Shown: one piece after another, positions 55,401 to 64,000 of the stretch
Layout of the letters: each line of letters begins with the position of its first letter
Position numbering within the stretch: the first letter of the stretch is position 1
Assembly: GCF_001544575.2 (NCBI RefSeq)
Contig: NZ_FCNY02000001.1
Coordinates: forward strand, 496,001-560,000
DNA: 64,000 bases
Source of the DNA: Caballeronia cordobensis
GTDB lineage: Bacteria; Pseudomonadota; Gammaproteobacteria; Burkholderiales; Burkholderiaceae
Reading direction: 5' to 3'
Position numbers and translations under genes: made by a program
The notes under the pieces: generated by a model
What the model was told of the DNA's origin: nothing
The model's database searches: none
Seen by the model: the letters and a program-made list of their open reading frames with translations, nothing else

Positions 55401-56531
55401 ATGCCGACCATACGGAAGCGTGGACAATATCAATGGGAGGCGCAGGTACGCCGTCGCGGCTACCCAGCGCAAAGCAAGACCTTCCATACAAAGGCGGAGG
55501 CGGAAGCTTGGGCCGGAATGATCGAATCGGAAATGTCGCGCGGAATATGGGTTAGCCGCAGCGAGGCCGAGACGACAACGCTGTATGAGGCACTGAGACG
55601 CTACGAGGACGAGATCTCGCTGACCAAGAAGGGGGCCGCGCAGGAATTGTCCGTTCTAAAGACCTACAAGGCGCTTGACCTCGCAAAGCGGCCACTAGCA
55701 ACGATTCGCAGCGCGGACATAGCAAAGCTCAGGGACGAGTGGCTCAAGGAATATAAACCCGCGACAGTCCTACGCCGCTTGGCGGTTCTGTCCCATGTGT
55801 TCAACATCGCCCGCAAAGAATGGGGCATGGACAGCCTGTCGAATCCGGTCGAGCTGATCCGCAAGCCGCAGCCGAACAACGCTCGCACACGGCGCATTGC
55901 TGTGAACAACGCATTTGTCAGCACAGTAGACGGAGAAGAGTCTGACTCGCAACGTGGGACGAAAGACGACGAGCTCGAACGGGTCGCCAAGGCTAGCGGT
56001 TCGGCGCTGCTTCCATCCATCATCTGGTTGGCCGTCGAAACCGCGATGCGCCGGGGTGAGATCGTGTCCCTATTGTGGGCGAACGTGGACCTAAAACGAC
56101 GCGTCGTGCACCTGCCGTCGACGAAAAACGGAGACGCCCGCGACGTACCACTATCTTCGCGCGCCGTTGCGGTTCTACAAGCGCTGAAAGACGCGCGGGA
56201 TCGCGCCAAGGATGATACAAGCGAAATCGACGGAGTCGACGCCAACCGAGTGTTCGAGATTCGCAGCGACGCCGTCACGAGAGCTTTCGAGCGCGCAGTA
56301 GCGCGCGCTCGAAAGCTTTACATCGATGAGACCACGGCTACCCAGCGGAGACCCGACGGCAAATTCCTGACGGACCTTCGCTTTCACGACCTCCGACACG
56401 AGGCAACCTCTCGCTTGGCATCGATTTTTCCCATGCACGAGCTGACGAAGATAACGGGCCACAAAGACCCTCGGATGTTGATGCGTTACTACCATCCAAG
56501 GGCCGAGGATCTAGCAAGGAGACGGTCGTAA
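55401..56531 (+). CDS. Tyrosine integrase of element B
   Basis: A 376-aa site-specific recombinase. An AP2-like N-terminal arm-binding domain (IRKRGQYQWEAQVRRRGYPAQSKTF) and a core-binding domain (about 60-160) precede the catalytic domain with AMRRGEIVSLLW (Arg), HDLRHEATSRL (HxxR), GHKDPRMLMRYYH (His and catalytic Tyr). Intact. It is separated from the attachment site by about 110 bp containing tandem TTGCCACA repeats, the usual layout for a tRNA-targeting integrase. Confidence 0.93.
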   Translation: MPTIRKRGQYQWEAQVRRRGYPAQSKTFHTKAEAEAWAGMIESEMSRGIWVSRSEAETTTLYEALRRYEDEISLTKKGAAQELSVLKTYKALDLAKRPLATIRSADIAKLRDEWLKEYKPATVLRRLAVLSHVFNIARKEWGMDSLSNPVELIRKPQPNNARTRRIAVNNAFVSTVDGEESDSQRGTKDDELERVAKASGSALLPSIIWLAVETAMRRGEIVSLLWANVDLKRRVVHLPSTKNGDARDVPLSSRAVAVLQALKDARDRAKDDTSEIDGVDANRVFEIRSDAVTRAFERAVARARKLYIDETTATQRRPDGKFLTDLRFHDLRHEATSRLASIFPMHELTKITGHKDPRMLMRYYHPRAEDLARRRS

Positions 56532-56601
56532 CTCCGCGACAGCTTTCAGAGCGTCATGCCCGCGCCAATGCTGGGACGGGGAGTCGTTGAAAGCGACGAG
56601 A

Positions 56602-59598
56602 TTACTCCATCGCCCTGAGCACATCGCCGAACGAAGCGGCCACGACATAACGCGCAGGGTTCTCGCCCTGATCCAGCGCAGCGAAGTGAGCCTTGCCGCA
56701 CTCGATCTTAGCTTCCTCCTTGCTGCGCAGATCATCGGCGAACAGACTGCTCTTCGTCTCTACAACGAAATACAGCCGCTGCGCGCCGTCTTGGTCGAAC
56801 AGAATGGCCCAGTCGGGATTGTAAGATCCCAGCGGGGTAGGCACCTTGAACCAGCCCGGCAGCTTAGCGTAGAGCACCACGCCGTCGTTCGTCTCCAGCG
56901 ACTCGGCAAACTTGCGCTCAGTGTCCGAATCGTAGATGACGTGCTCGTAGATCGAGCGCTTCGCATCCAGCAGCATGTTGCGCAGATAGCCCGTCAGCTC
57001 GTCCTTGGCGAACAGCTCCTGGGCATAATAGTGCTCCTCGCCAATCTTCTGGTACTTGATGCCGTCCACCAGTGCCAACCGCTTGCAGCGGTTGATAACC
57101 TCAGCCGTCTGCTCGATGAACTGTTGCGGATTCCGCTTGAAGTCAAGCAGCCGCCCGCTGTCGGTCAGGATGGTGATGATGCTGCGGCGGGTGAGTTGGG
57201 TTCGATCCTGAAGGTCAGTCAGTAGGTCCGGCAACTCGATGTCGGACTCGTCCAGCACCACGGTGGCGGCGCCGTCCTTCTCGGTAGCCCGCACGCCGGC
57301 CTTGCCAATGGCGATGTCGGCCTTGCGCCACTGCAGCCGGGCCCTGGCGACCGGCGGTGCCTTCTTCAGCCCGGCGATACAGTCATCGAGGAGCTTGGCG
57401 TTGTCGAACTGCACACGGTAAGTCGTCTGATGCTTGATGCGGTCCCACAGCGCTTTGAAGGCCTCAGACAGATAGACAGCCTTTCCGTCCTTGCCCTTGC
57501 GCAACGGCACCGCTTCTCGTCTGGCCGCGTCTTCCACGATGAGTCGGCCACATACCTTGCGTAGCACTTCCGATATTTGCGCACGCTGGGCTTCGAATGC
57601 CTCTGGCAGTGCCAGTGTGTCGTTCTTCAACGCCAGCTTCAGTGAGTCCTGCACCTTGCCCTTTGCATCAATGTGTCCAGTCGCCTTCAGGTGATCCCAC
57701 AGGAACTTGGACTTATCGACGCCCAACGGCGACAGCGTGCCATCGGCCGCCTTGACGGCGATAATGGCGAATTGATGTTGCTCCAGCACGCCGAAGCGAA
57801 TGCCAGTGTCGGCCTCAATCTCCTTCTGCAAATTCTCGGCAAACTGCTCGTAAGACTCCGTGGCGATAACCGTCAGGCGGTTCACCTCGAAGCCGTGCAC
57901 ACGGTCACCGTTTTGATCCACGCACAGCCGCAGACCCCGGCCAATGGTCTGCCGGCGCTCGCGCTCGGTGCCCATCTCTCGGAGAGTGCAAATCTGGAAC
58001 ACGTTGGGATTGTCCCAACCCTCCTTCAGTGCCGAGTGCGAAAATATGAACTTCAGCGGCGTGTCGAGGGCAAGCAGCTTCTCCTTGTCCTTCATGATGA
58101 GGTTATAGGCCCGCTCAGCGTTCTCGCGATTGCCGGCGTTGTTCTCGGTCGTGTCAGACCAGCCGCCCCTTTTGTCGACGGAAAAGTAACCGTTGTGCAC
58201 GTCTTCTGCGGCATGGGCCAGGTTCACTTCGGCGAACAGGCTTTGGTAAGCCGGCAGTTTGGCAGCGCGCCGGTACTCTTCCTCAAAGATGCGGGCGTAG
58301 TCGCCTTTCACCGCATTGCCATCGGCGTCGTACTGACGGTAACGCTCCACAGAGTCGATAAAGAACAGCGACAGTACTTTGATACCTTTCGGCCGGAGCA
58401 CCGTCTCCTTGTCTAGGTGTTCGCGGATGGTGCGGCGAATCATCTCGCGCTGCACCGCCAATGCACCAACATCGCCGAACGTTTGACCGACGGCCAGCTT
58501 GACTTCGCCGCCCGGATACCGCAGCTCCAAGAACTCTTCGCCCTTCGCCGTGTTGATTTCGCCGACGCGAAAATTAGCGTAAATCTCGCGGCCCTCGGCG
58601 GACTGCTGTAGGTCATCGCCGTGGTAGACAAGCACCTCGCGCGGCCTCACCCCCGAAGCGGTCTTCACATGAAGCTCGACCTTGGCACTGATAGTCCCAC
58701 GCTTGTTGCTGACTGACACCAGCCGCACGAAAGCCTTGTTGTGGGCGTCCTCGATGGTTGCCGCAGCAACCTCAATTTGCTTGACCAGCTTGCGTTCATA
58801 GGCGTCCAGCGCATCGAGCCGGAACACCATGTGGTGCTTGTTCGCGTGAGTGGCCGAGTAGCGCAGCGTGCACAGCGGGTTCATGGCGTCCAGCGCGGTC
58901 TTGCCGGCTCCCGTCAGCCCCCCGTCCACGCTCTGCGGCTCATCGACGATGACGATAGGCCGCGTCGCCTTGATCAGGTCAATGGGTTTCTCACCGCCCG
59001 TCTTCTCGCTGTCCTTGTAAAGGTTATTAACGTCCTTCTTGTTGATTGCGCCAACCGTCACGACCATCACTTGGATGTTGGAGCTGGTGGCAAAGTTGCG
59101 CACAGGTCCCGGCTTGCTGGAGTCGTACAAAAAGAAGTCCACTGGCACGCCGGCATAGATTCCCTTGAAGTGGTCTTCGGTGATCTGAAGCGACTTGTAG
59201 ACGCCTTCTTTAATCGCAACCGAGGGGACGACGATAACGAACTTGGTGAAGCCGTAGCGCTTATTCAATTCGAATATCGTGCGCAGGTACACGTAGGTCT
59301 TGCCCGTACCGGTCTCCATCTCCACAGTGAAGTCGCCAGACGTCAGCACGCTGGATGGCGCCAAGCCACCACGAAGTTGCACGTCGCGCAGGTTCTGAAG
59401 CAGTTGATCGTCGAGAAGCGTCAGCCGGTTGCCGACGCCAAGATCGGTCTCCGCAACACCCAGCGTCAATTGCTGATCCGGGAGCTTCATAGTCACCGTG
59501 AATTCGGTGCGACAAACCTCCTGCCCCCTGAACAGGTCGCAGACGGCCTCGATGGCCTGAAGCTGATAGTCGAGGTTGGGTTCGAAGTGTAGTTTCAT
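56602..59598 (-). CDS. Type III restriction enzyme, Res subunit
   Basis: A 998-aa subunit from ATG 59598 (MKLHFEPNLDYQLQAIEAVCDLFRG), preceded by GAGGGGCGATCG. The SF2 helicase motor has Walker A METGTGKT (94-101), Walker B VIVDEPQS (DEPQ 219-222), a SAT-like motif and TIGRGLRLC. The C-terminal nuclease is PD-(D/E)XK: NPDWAILF (Asp929) and VVETK (Glu947, Lys949). It cuts DNA after ATP-dependent communication between two head-to-head recognition sites, together with Mod. It is the last gene of the leftward operon, 10 bp after mod. Complete, with all catalytic residues present. Confidence 0.93.
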   Translation of the reverse strand: MKLHFEPNLDYQLQAIEAVCDLFRGQEVCRTEFTVTMKLPDQQLTLGVAETDLGVGNRLTLLDDQLLQNLRDVQLRGGLAPSSVLTSGDFTVEMETGTGKTYVYLRTIFELNKRYGFTKFVIVVPSVAIKEGVYKSLQITEDHFKGIYAGVPVDFFLYDSSKPGPVRNFATSSNIQVMVVTVGAINKKDVNNLYKDSEKTGGEKPIDLIKATRPIVIVDEPQSVDGGLTGAGKTALDAMNPLCTLRYSATHANKHHMVFRLDALDAYERKLVKQIEVAAATIEDAHNKAFVRLVSVSNKRGTISAKVELHVKTASGVRPREVLVYHGDDLQQSAEGREIYANFRVGEINTAKGEEFLELRYPGGEVKLAVGQTFGDVGALAVQREMIRRTIREHLDKETVLRPKGIKVLSLFFIDSVERYRQYDADGNAVKGDYARIFEEEYRRAAKLPAYQSLFAEVNLAHAAEDVHNGYFSVDKRGGWSDTTENNAGNRENAERAYNLIMKDKEKLLALDTPLKFIFSHSALKEGWDNPNVFQICTLREMGTERERRQTIGRGLRLCVDQNGDRVHGFEVNRLTVIATESYEQFAENLQKEIEADTGIRFGVLEQHQFAIIAVKAADGTLSPLGVDKSKFLWDHLKATGHIDAKGKVQDSLKLALKNDTLALPEAFEAQRAQISEVLRKVCGRLIVEDAARREAVPLRKGKDGKAVYLSEAFKALWDRIKHQTTYRVQFDNAKLLDDCIAGLKKAPPVARARLQWRKADIAIGKAGVRATEKDGAATVVLDESDIELPDLLTDLQDRTQLTRRSIITILTDSGRLLDFKRNPQQFIEQTAEVINRCKRLALVDGIKYQKIGEEHYYAQELFAKDELTGYLRNMLLDAKRSIYEHVIYDSDTERKFAESLETNDGVVLYAKLPGWFKVPTPLGSYNPDWAILFDQDGAQRLYFVVETKSSLFADDLRSKEEAKIECGKAHFAALDQGENPARYVVAASFGDVLRAME

Positions 59599-59608
59599 CG
59601 ATCGCCCC

Positions 59609-61555
59609 TCACAGACTCCGCACGTTCTGGATGCCGTTCTGCTCCAGGATCGCGGCGATGTTGGTCTTCGCCACGTCGTCGGCGAATGCGCTGTCGCGGA
59701 ACACACAAGTCGTCTCTCCAACCGGAGCAAGCTCTTTGTGCAGCATTACGATGCCTTGTGCCAATGCCTCCACCTCGTCAACCCCGATTGACGCCACTAG
59801 GCAAGCCAGCAACACACCACCGCCCACGGAACAGACATTCTTGCCGTGGACAAGGTGAGAAGAAATTGGAACACAAAGATCAAGCCCGCGCTTTAGAAGA
59901 AGCTCGTAGAGGACATCCGCCTCGCCACGACCGTCTATCAAATGCTCTTCATGGTCGAAAAGTGTCTGGTCCAAGTCCGCAGGATTGGGATTCCACGCTC
60001 GTATGTTCGATGAATCTAGTTTGAACACCCGGAATCCGTTGTCCCCCGTGAATATTGGGTTATCAACCGCGATTCGACTCCCCGCACGCCTTAGGCGCTC
60101 CTTCGTGAGTTCGGTTATTTTTCTTGGGCGTTGCAATTTGTCGCAATAGGCGGCCGCAACTGACTGCTCCTTTGCATCGGGGTCAAGCGGTTCCGGCAAT
60201 TGGACCAGGATAAACCGACGGTTGCCGCCATCCTGAGCGTTCTGTGCCATCACAGCTTCACCAAGAGAGCCAGAACCGGCGAAGAAGTCCACAACGATGC
60301 TTTCTTTTTCACTGCCGAACTCGAGCAACTTCATCAACAACTTGGTAGGCTTCGGGAAAGAGAAGACAACCTCGTCATCGAACATCGCACGTATCTCTGC
60401 TGTTCCGTGCTGCGTGTAAGGTCCATCGAAGATGGAGAATGGTTTTGCGCCACGCTTCTCACCGTCTTCGCCAATCAAGTATTGCTTGTAGGAGACCGTC
60501 CAATCGTCAGCTCGCTTAGAAAAATGAAGCCCGCCCTCTGCTTGTACTTTTTCTGTTCGGGCGCGACTCCACCACCACTGCCTTTTGGGAAGAACCTCTG
60601 TGCCGTCGGGTGCTCGTACAGGGTAGATTAAATTTTCTCGCCTATCCATACTCTTTGTTGCTTCGAGCGGCTTGAGACGGAACGGGCCTTTCGTTTCGAA
60701 ATGCTCGTCTCGCCCTTCGTAGTAGCGCACTTCAGCTTCTGGATCCGGTGAAAGCCAGAGTGGATCCACACATGCAATATCGCGCGCATACATTAAGCAA
60801 TACTCGTGCTGCGTAACGGCATACCGCTCCTTCGCGCCACCGCCGTAGCTCTTCTTCCAAATAAACTGCTCGATAAAGTTTTCTTCCCCAAAAATCTCGT
60901 CGAGGCATTTGCGCAACGAGGCCTGCTCGGCATCATCCACAGATACGAAAATAACTCCGTCAGGGGCAAGCAGCTTCTGAGCGAGCTTGAGGCGTGGGTA
61001 GATCATGTTTAGCCAGTCAGTATGGAATCGCCCGCTGGTTTCTGCGTTGCTGCTGATTCTTCGGTCGCCGTCAACCTGTCCTGTTAGCTCAAGATAGTTC
61101 TTGATGCTGTCCTGGAAGTTGTCCGGGTAGACGAAATCCTTGCCAGTGTTGTAAGGCGGGTCGATGTAGATCATCTTGACCTTTCCTGAGAAGCTCTTTT
61201 GCAGCAGCTTGAGCACTTCGAGGTTGTCGCCCTCGATCATCAGGTTCTTGGTGTTGTCCCAATTGACGCTTTCATCCGGGCACGGGCGCAGCGTGCCTGT
61301 GCTTGGCGTCAGCGCCAGCTGACGCGCCCGACGTTTGCCGTGCCAATTCAGCCCATACTTCTCGTCAGCATCGGTGACAGTTTGGTCGCCCACAAGCGTC
61401 TTGAGTGCATCCACGTTCACGGCTACGCCGTGGAGGCCTTCGGTGATCAGTTCGGGGAACAACGCCTTGATCTGTTCGATGTTGCTAGCCACCAAATCGG
61501 CAGACTTGGTCTCCGGGCTCGTAGCTTCTAACTTTTGCATCATCAGGTTCGTCAT
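59609..61555 (-). CDS. Type III DNA methyltransferase, Mod subunit
   Basis: A 648-aa N6-adenine methyltransferase of the beta-class order: the catalytic DPPYNTGKDF (D132-Y135) comes before the SAM motif VVDFFAGSGSLGEAV (about 421-435). The central target-recognition region (about 240-410) determines specificity and cannot be read by eye. Mod methylates one strand of an asymmetric site and protects host DNA; with Res it forms the nuclease. It starts 11 bp after the DUF4391 gene. No simple-sequence repeat is seen at its start, so phase variation of the usual repeat type is not evident. Confidence 0.94.
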   Translation of the reverse strand: MTNLMMQKLEATSPETKSADLVASNIEQIKALFPELITEGLHGVAVNVDALKTLVGDQTVTDADEKYGLNWHGKRRARQLALTPSTGTLRPCPDESVNWDNTKNLMIEGDNLEVLKLLQKSFSGKVKMIYIDPPYNTGKDFVYPDNFQDSIKNYLELTGQVDGDRRISSNAETSGRFHTDWLNMIYPRLKLAQKLLAPDGVIFVSVDDAEQASLRKCLDEIFGEENFIEQFIWKKSYGGGAKERYAVTQHEYCLMYARDIACVDPLWLSPDPEAEVRYYEGRDEHFETKGPFRLKPLEATKSMDRRENLIYPVRAPDGTEVLPKRQWWWSRARTEKVQAEGGLHFSKRADDWTVSYKQYLIGEDGEKRGAKPFSIFDGPYTQHGTAEIRAMFDDEVVFSFPKPTKLLMKLLEFGSEKESIVVDFFAGSGSLGEAVMAQNAQDGGNRRFILVQLPEPLDPDAKEQSVAAAYCDKLQRPRKITELTKERLRRAGSRIAVDNPIFTGDNGFRVFKLDSSNIRAWNPNPADLDQTLFDHEEHLIDGRGEADVLYELLLKRGLDLCVPISSHLVHGKNVCSVGGGVLLACLVASIGVDEVEALAQGIVMLHKELAPVGETTCVFRDSAFADDVAKTNIAAILEQNGIQNVRSL

Positions 61556-61566
61556 ACTCTTGGTGT

Positions 61567-62367
61567 TTAAAGTTGTTCTCGCGCTGATGCCAGCTCGGCA
61601 TTGACGCGCTTGAGCGCAAGGTTCAGGTCCACCTGCCTAGCCATCTGCTTTTCCTTCGCTGCCAGCGAACGCAGGCGGGCGCGTTCCGATTCCAGTCGTT
61701 GGCAGTTGCGGAGGGCTTCTCGGCGCGCAGCGGCTTGAGCGGGGGTGTCGCTCATCGTGAAAGTGCCGGTGTACTGCGCGGCATGCCAGTCGGTCACACA
61801 GTCGAGCCAGCCTTGATAAAGGACCAGCAGACTGTTCTGGGGTTGGTGGTCCAACGCCAAAGCCTGAGCGAAGGGGTGTTCTGCCTCAAGATCAAGGGTG
61901 AGGTTCGCAGTGACTGGCTCGCCGTCCAGCACCACTTTGCCGATCTCGTTTTGCGCCCAGCGCTTGTGCGCCAAAGACAGAAACACGCCCTGCGGCGCGG
62001 CCAGCAGTAACAGCACGGGATAAGGCACGGCGCGGTGCACTAGCTCGGCCAGGCGAGTCGCGTTGGCGGGCCTCTTCGCTGCGCCTCTACCGTCGCCTTG
62101 CGCGGGATGACGAGCAGTAATGCTCAACACCGCCACCTCCAAATATTCGCGCTCATTGTCGCGATATTCGGCCACGCCTACCGTATTCGGTTTCAACGCT
62201 GCGACCCATTGAACTTCCTCAATAGTGTCGTTAATAAGACGCTTGTCGGCACTGGTCGGTGCACCATTCTCAATCAGCATCTTCTTCGGGACACGTTGGT
62301 TCACGCGGCAACTTACCGGCAACGCCAACGCCGAAATCAGCAAGCTTGTGAGCGCCTGCCCTGTCAT
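61567..62367 (-). CDS. DUF4391 domain-containing protein
   Basis: A 266-aa protein. MTGQALTSLLISALALPVSCRVNQRVPKKMLIENG and DTIEEVQWVAALKPNTVGVAEY match the DUF4391 N-terminus, and VPYPVLLLLAAPQGVFLSLAHKRWAQN is its second conserved block. The C-terminal 70 residues form a coiled coil (ALRNCQRLESERARLRSLAAKEKQMARQVDLNLALKRVNAELA). No catalytic motif is apparent. Its ATG overlaps the stop of the upstream helicase by 4 bp (62364-62367). The place between helicase and mod suggests an adaptor in the same complex; this is inference. Confidence 0.82.
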   Translation of the reverse strand: MTGQALTSLLISALALPVSCRVNQRVPKKMLIENGAPTSADKRLINDTIEEVQWVAALKPNTVGVAEYRDNEREYLEVAVLSITARHPAQGDGRGAAKRPANATRLAELVHRAVPYPVLLLLAAPQGVFLSLAHKRWAQNEIGKVVLDGEPVTANLTLDLEAEHPFAQALALDHQPQNSLLVLYQGWLDCVTDWHAAQYTGTFTMSDTPAQAAARREALRNCQRLESERARLRSLAAKEKQMARQVDLNLALKRVNAELASAREQL

Positions 62368-64000
62368 GTAGTTGACTCTGGCAAAATTACGAGGAAGGCG
62401 GCCACCTCAAAATCATTGGTACCGGCAAACTCGCCTCTCATCGCATGGGTGCCACCGGGAGAAAACAGGCTAGCCACGGCGCGCTCTTCGTTTTTGCCCA
62501 CCACGGACGCTACTGCGGCGGCCAGTAGCTTCTGCGTGTGCCGCATGTCCTCGCCCTGCCGGGTGTTCTTGTCGAATTTGCCGCAAGCTCCGTCGTCAGG
62601 AAGCTCACGCCCGAGCGCTAGGCGCTTGAGCCTATCCAGAATGCGCTTCGCCTGGGGATAGGGCAATAGCACGGCGCCGTCATCGCCAACGTGGGCCAAG
62701 TAGATCGGTGCTAAAGGGTAGTCCGATTGGTGGCCCTTGGCGGCGACAGCACCCTCAGCGCGCAGGCAGAAGATTATGCCCGGAGCGATGTCCGCATCAA
62801 TGCTGGTGGTCACGGCATAGGTGCCAAGTGGTAGGGTGTCAAGCTGGCCGGGATGCTCCTTGAGGTATTGCGCCAAGTCGATGCGGAAGTCGGTCAAAGT
62901 CAGATCTGTAATGGACACGCCGTTGCTCAGGTCTTCCATATCAATGACCGTATCCTGCAGCTTGAGCAACTGCTTACGCCGATACTCCAAGTCGTTCATC
63001 GGGTTGCCCGACTGTTGCTCGATGAGGTTTTCTTCACCAGTGGCCGAGACATCCAGCAGCACCATGCGCCCACTGACGCGCTGCTCCAAGCCAATGTATT
63101 CCTCGAGCTCCATGTTGGGCCAAAAGTTCACGAGCTGAATGTTCTGATTAGGCGATCCGATGCGATCAATGCGTCCGAACCTTTGGATGATCCGTACGGG
63201 ATTCCAATGGATGTCGTAGTTCACTAGCCAATCGCAGTCCTGCAGGTTCTGCCCCTCGGAAATGCAGTCGGTGGCGATAAGCAGATCGATTTCGCCCTCG
63301 TCTTCCATATCGGCCGGCCTCTCCTTGGCGCGCGGCGCAAACGCCGAAAGCACGCTGCTCATGCTCTTGCGCAGGCCGGACAAAGTGGTCTGAATACCTG
63401 CACCGCCAGTGACCAAGCCAACGTCGATGCCAAGCACGCTTTTGGCCCACGGCGCCAGGTCGGCGTACAGATATTGCGCAGTGTCCGCAAACGCGGTGAA
63501 GACGATGATTTTGCGATTGCCGGCGTTGATGGGTCGGCTGCATTTCTGCTCAATCATGTCCCGCAGTTTTGCCAGCTTGGCGTCGCGCGCCGTGTCCACC
63601 TGTTGGGCAGCGGCCAACAACGTGGCCAGGCGGTTGTGATCCTCTATGAGATCTTGCTTCCATCGGATCAGATCTACGTCGCTTAGCAATACCTTGACCT
63701 TTCGCCCAACCAATAGGGACTCAAAAGCGGGGTCGTCGACGTCCACGTCGGCGATGTCGATTTCCTCGATGTCTTCGTCGTGATTTCCGATGTGAGCCAA
63801 CACTGCTTCCACGTCTTTGAGCTGTCGCTGAAGCGTCAGCGAAAACGAAGACACGGCACTCTCCATGCGCTTGAGAACATTGACCCGCAGCAGGTGGATC
63901 AGGCTCTCTTCGCGGTCAGCTTGGCGGAAGAAGCTCTCGCCGCCCCTGATTTCAGTGCTGTATTTGGCGTCATAGGCCGCTTGCTTGTGAGGCAATACAT
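62364..64000 (-). CDS. SNF2/SF2-type helicase, C-terminal part (truncated by window edge)
   Basis: The first gene of the type III operon, entering from the right edge; about 545 codons visible. The second RecA domain of an SF2 helicase is clear: IIVFTAFADTAQYLYADL (motif IV), LLIATDCISEGQNLQDCDWLVNYD (motif V) and RIIQRFGRIDRIGS (motif VI). The remaining about 300 C-terminal residues carry no motif I recognise. The upstream motor domain with Walker A lies beyond 64000. In sequence it is like the SNF2-type helicases found in DISARM and other restriction-like systems. Confidence 0.85.
   Translation of the reverse strand, partial: VLPHKQAAYDAKYSTEIRGGESFFRQADREESLIHLLRVNVLKRMESAVSSFSLTLQRQLKDVEAVLAHIGNHDEDIEEIDIADVDVDDPAFESLLVGRKVKVLLSDVDLIRWKQDLIEDHNRLATLLAAAQQVDTARDAKLAKLRDMIEQKCSRPINAGNRKIIVFTAFADTAQYLYADLAPWAKSVLGIDVGLVTGGAGIQTTLSGLRKSMSSVLSAFAPRAKERPADMEDEGEIDLLIATDCISEGQNLQDCDWLVNYDIHWNPVRIIQRFGRIDRIGSPNQNIQLVNFWPNMELEEYIGLEQRVSGRMVLLDVSATGEENLIEQQSGNPMNDLEYRRKQLLKLQDTVIDMEDLSNGVSITDLTLTDFRIDLAQYLKEHPGQLDTLPLGTYAVTTSIDADIAPGIIFCLRAEGAVAAKGHQSDYPLAPIYLAHVGDDGAVLLPYPQAKRILDRLKRLALGRELPDDGACGKFDKNTRQGEDMRHTQKLLAAAVASVVGKNEERAVASLFSPGGTHAMRGEFAGTNDFEVAAFLVILPESTT

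Larger units (their letters stand above)
55254..64000. mobile_element. Integrated element B (left part; continues past the window)
   Basis: It begins at the internal attachment site, then has integrase-type repeats, a tyrosine integrase reading inwards and a type III restriction-type operon. The right end is not in the window. The expected outer boundary is a third copy of the tRNA 3' end as part of an intact tRNA-Ala-like gene. Confidence 0.65.

Noticed and set aside
59609..61555. Phase-variable repeat tract in the type III mod gene
   Set aside because: Looked for tetra- or pentanucleotide repeats as in Neisseria and Haemophilus mod genes; none seen.

Overview
The window is a piece of a Burkholderiaceae chromosome, most likely Burkholderia sensu lato (Paraburkholderia or Caballeronia). 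The evidence is the high GC content, the gene order gyrB-dnaN-dnaA / rpmH-rnpA-yidD-yidC-mnmE, and protein sequences of Burkholderia type. It spans the probable replication origin of the main chromosome: dnaN, dnaA and gyrB run leftwards and rpmH to mnmE run rightwards from about 37.6-38.0 kb, where a consensus DnaA box, two perfect palindromes and the rpmH promoter lie.

Left arm (1-31 kb): a queC fragment; a lipoprotein with a glycosidase-like barrel; tRNA-Phe; an NtrY/NtrX-like two-component pair with DUF4390 and rsmB in one leftward cluster; htpX; a LysE exporter; fmt-def; a dprA gene broken by one in-frame stop; a small thioredoxin; topB; a LysR regulator; pckG; a 2-hydroxyacid dehydrogenase; a thioesterase-patatin-OsmC operon; tRNA-Lys followed by an EVE-domain/nuclease gene split by an apparent frameshift; DUF488; a DHA2 MFS pump; dbpA with a zinc ribbon; the nitrosative-stress pair hcp-hcr under an NsrR-like site; an AraC/GyrI regulator; and an HNH endonuclease resembling phosphorothioate-DNA-dependent enzymes.

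Origin region and right arm (32-46.6 kb): gyrB, dnaN, dnaA, origin, rpmH, rnpA, yidD, yidC, two HTH genes that each have a perfect palindrome upstream, mnmE, an NTF2-like protein, a second LysE exporter, a small exported protein, YaeQ and a VOC protein.

Islands (46.6-64 kb): a 38-bp direct repeat, the 3' end of a tRNA gene (probably tRNA-Ala with anticodon CGC), occurs at 46600 and 55254. It marks two integrated elements in tandem. Element A (about 8.7 kb) carries a small exported protein, a lower-GC DUF262 + HEPN gene pair that looks like a defence cassette, a frameshifted membrane protein, a lipoprotein, a ribbon-helix-helix/Rep-like operon with iterated operator repeats, a serine recombinase and a tyrosine integrase with a frameshifted N-terminus. 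Element B starts with its own tyrosine integrase and carries a four-gene leftward operon: SNF2-type helicase, DUF4391 protein, type III methyltransferase Mod and type III endonuclease Res. It runs off the right edge. The intact tRNA should lie beyond position 64000.

Four genes show a frame disruption (dprA, the EVE/nuclease gene, the 49.6-kb membrane protein and the element A integrase). Three are accessory and none is an essential core gene. All assignments come from reading the sequence; no database search was run.
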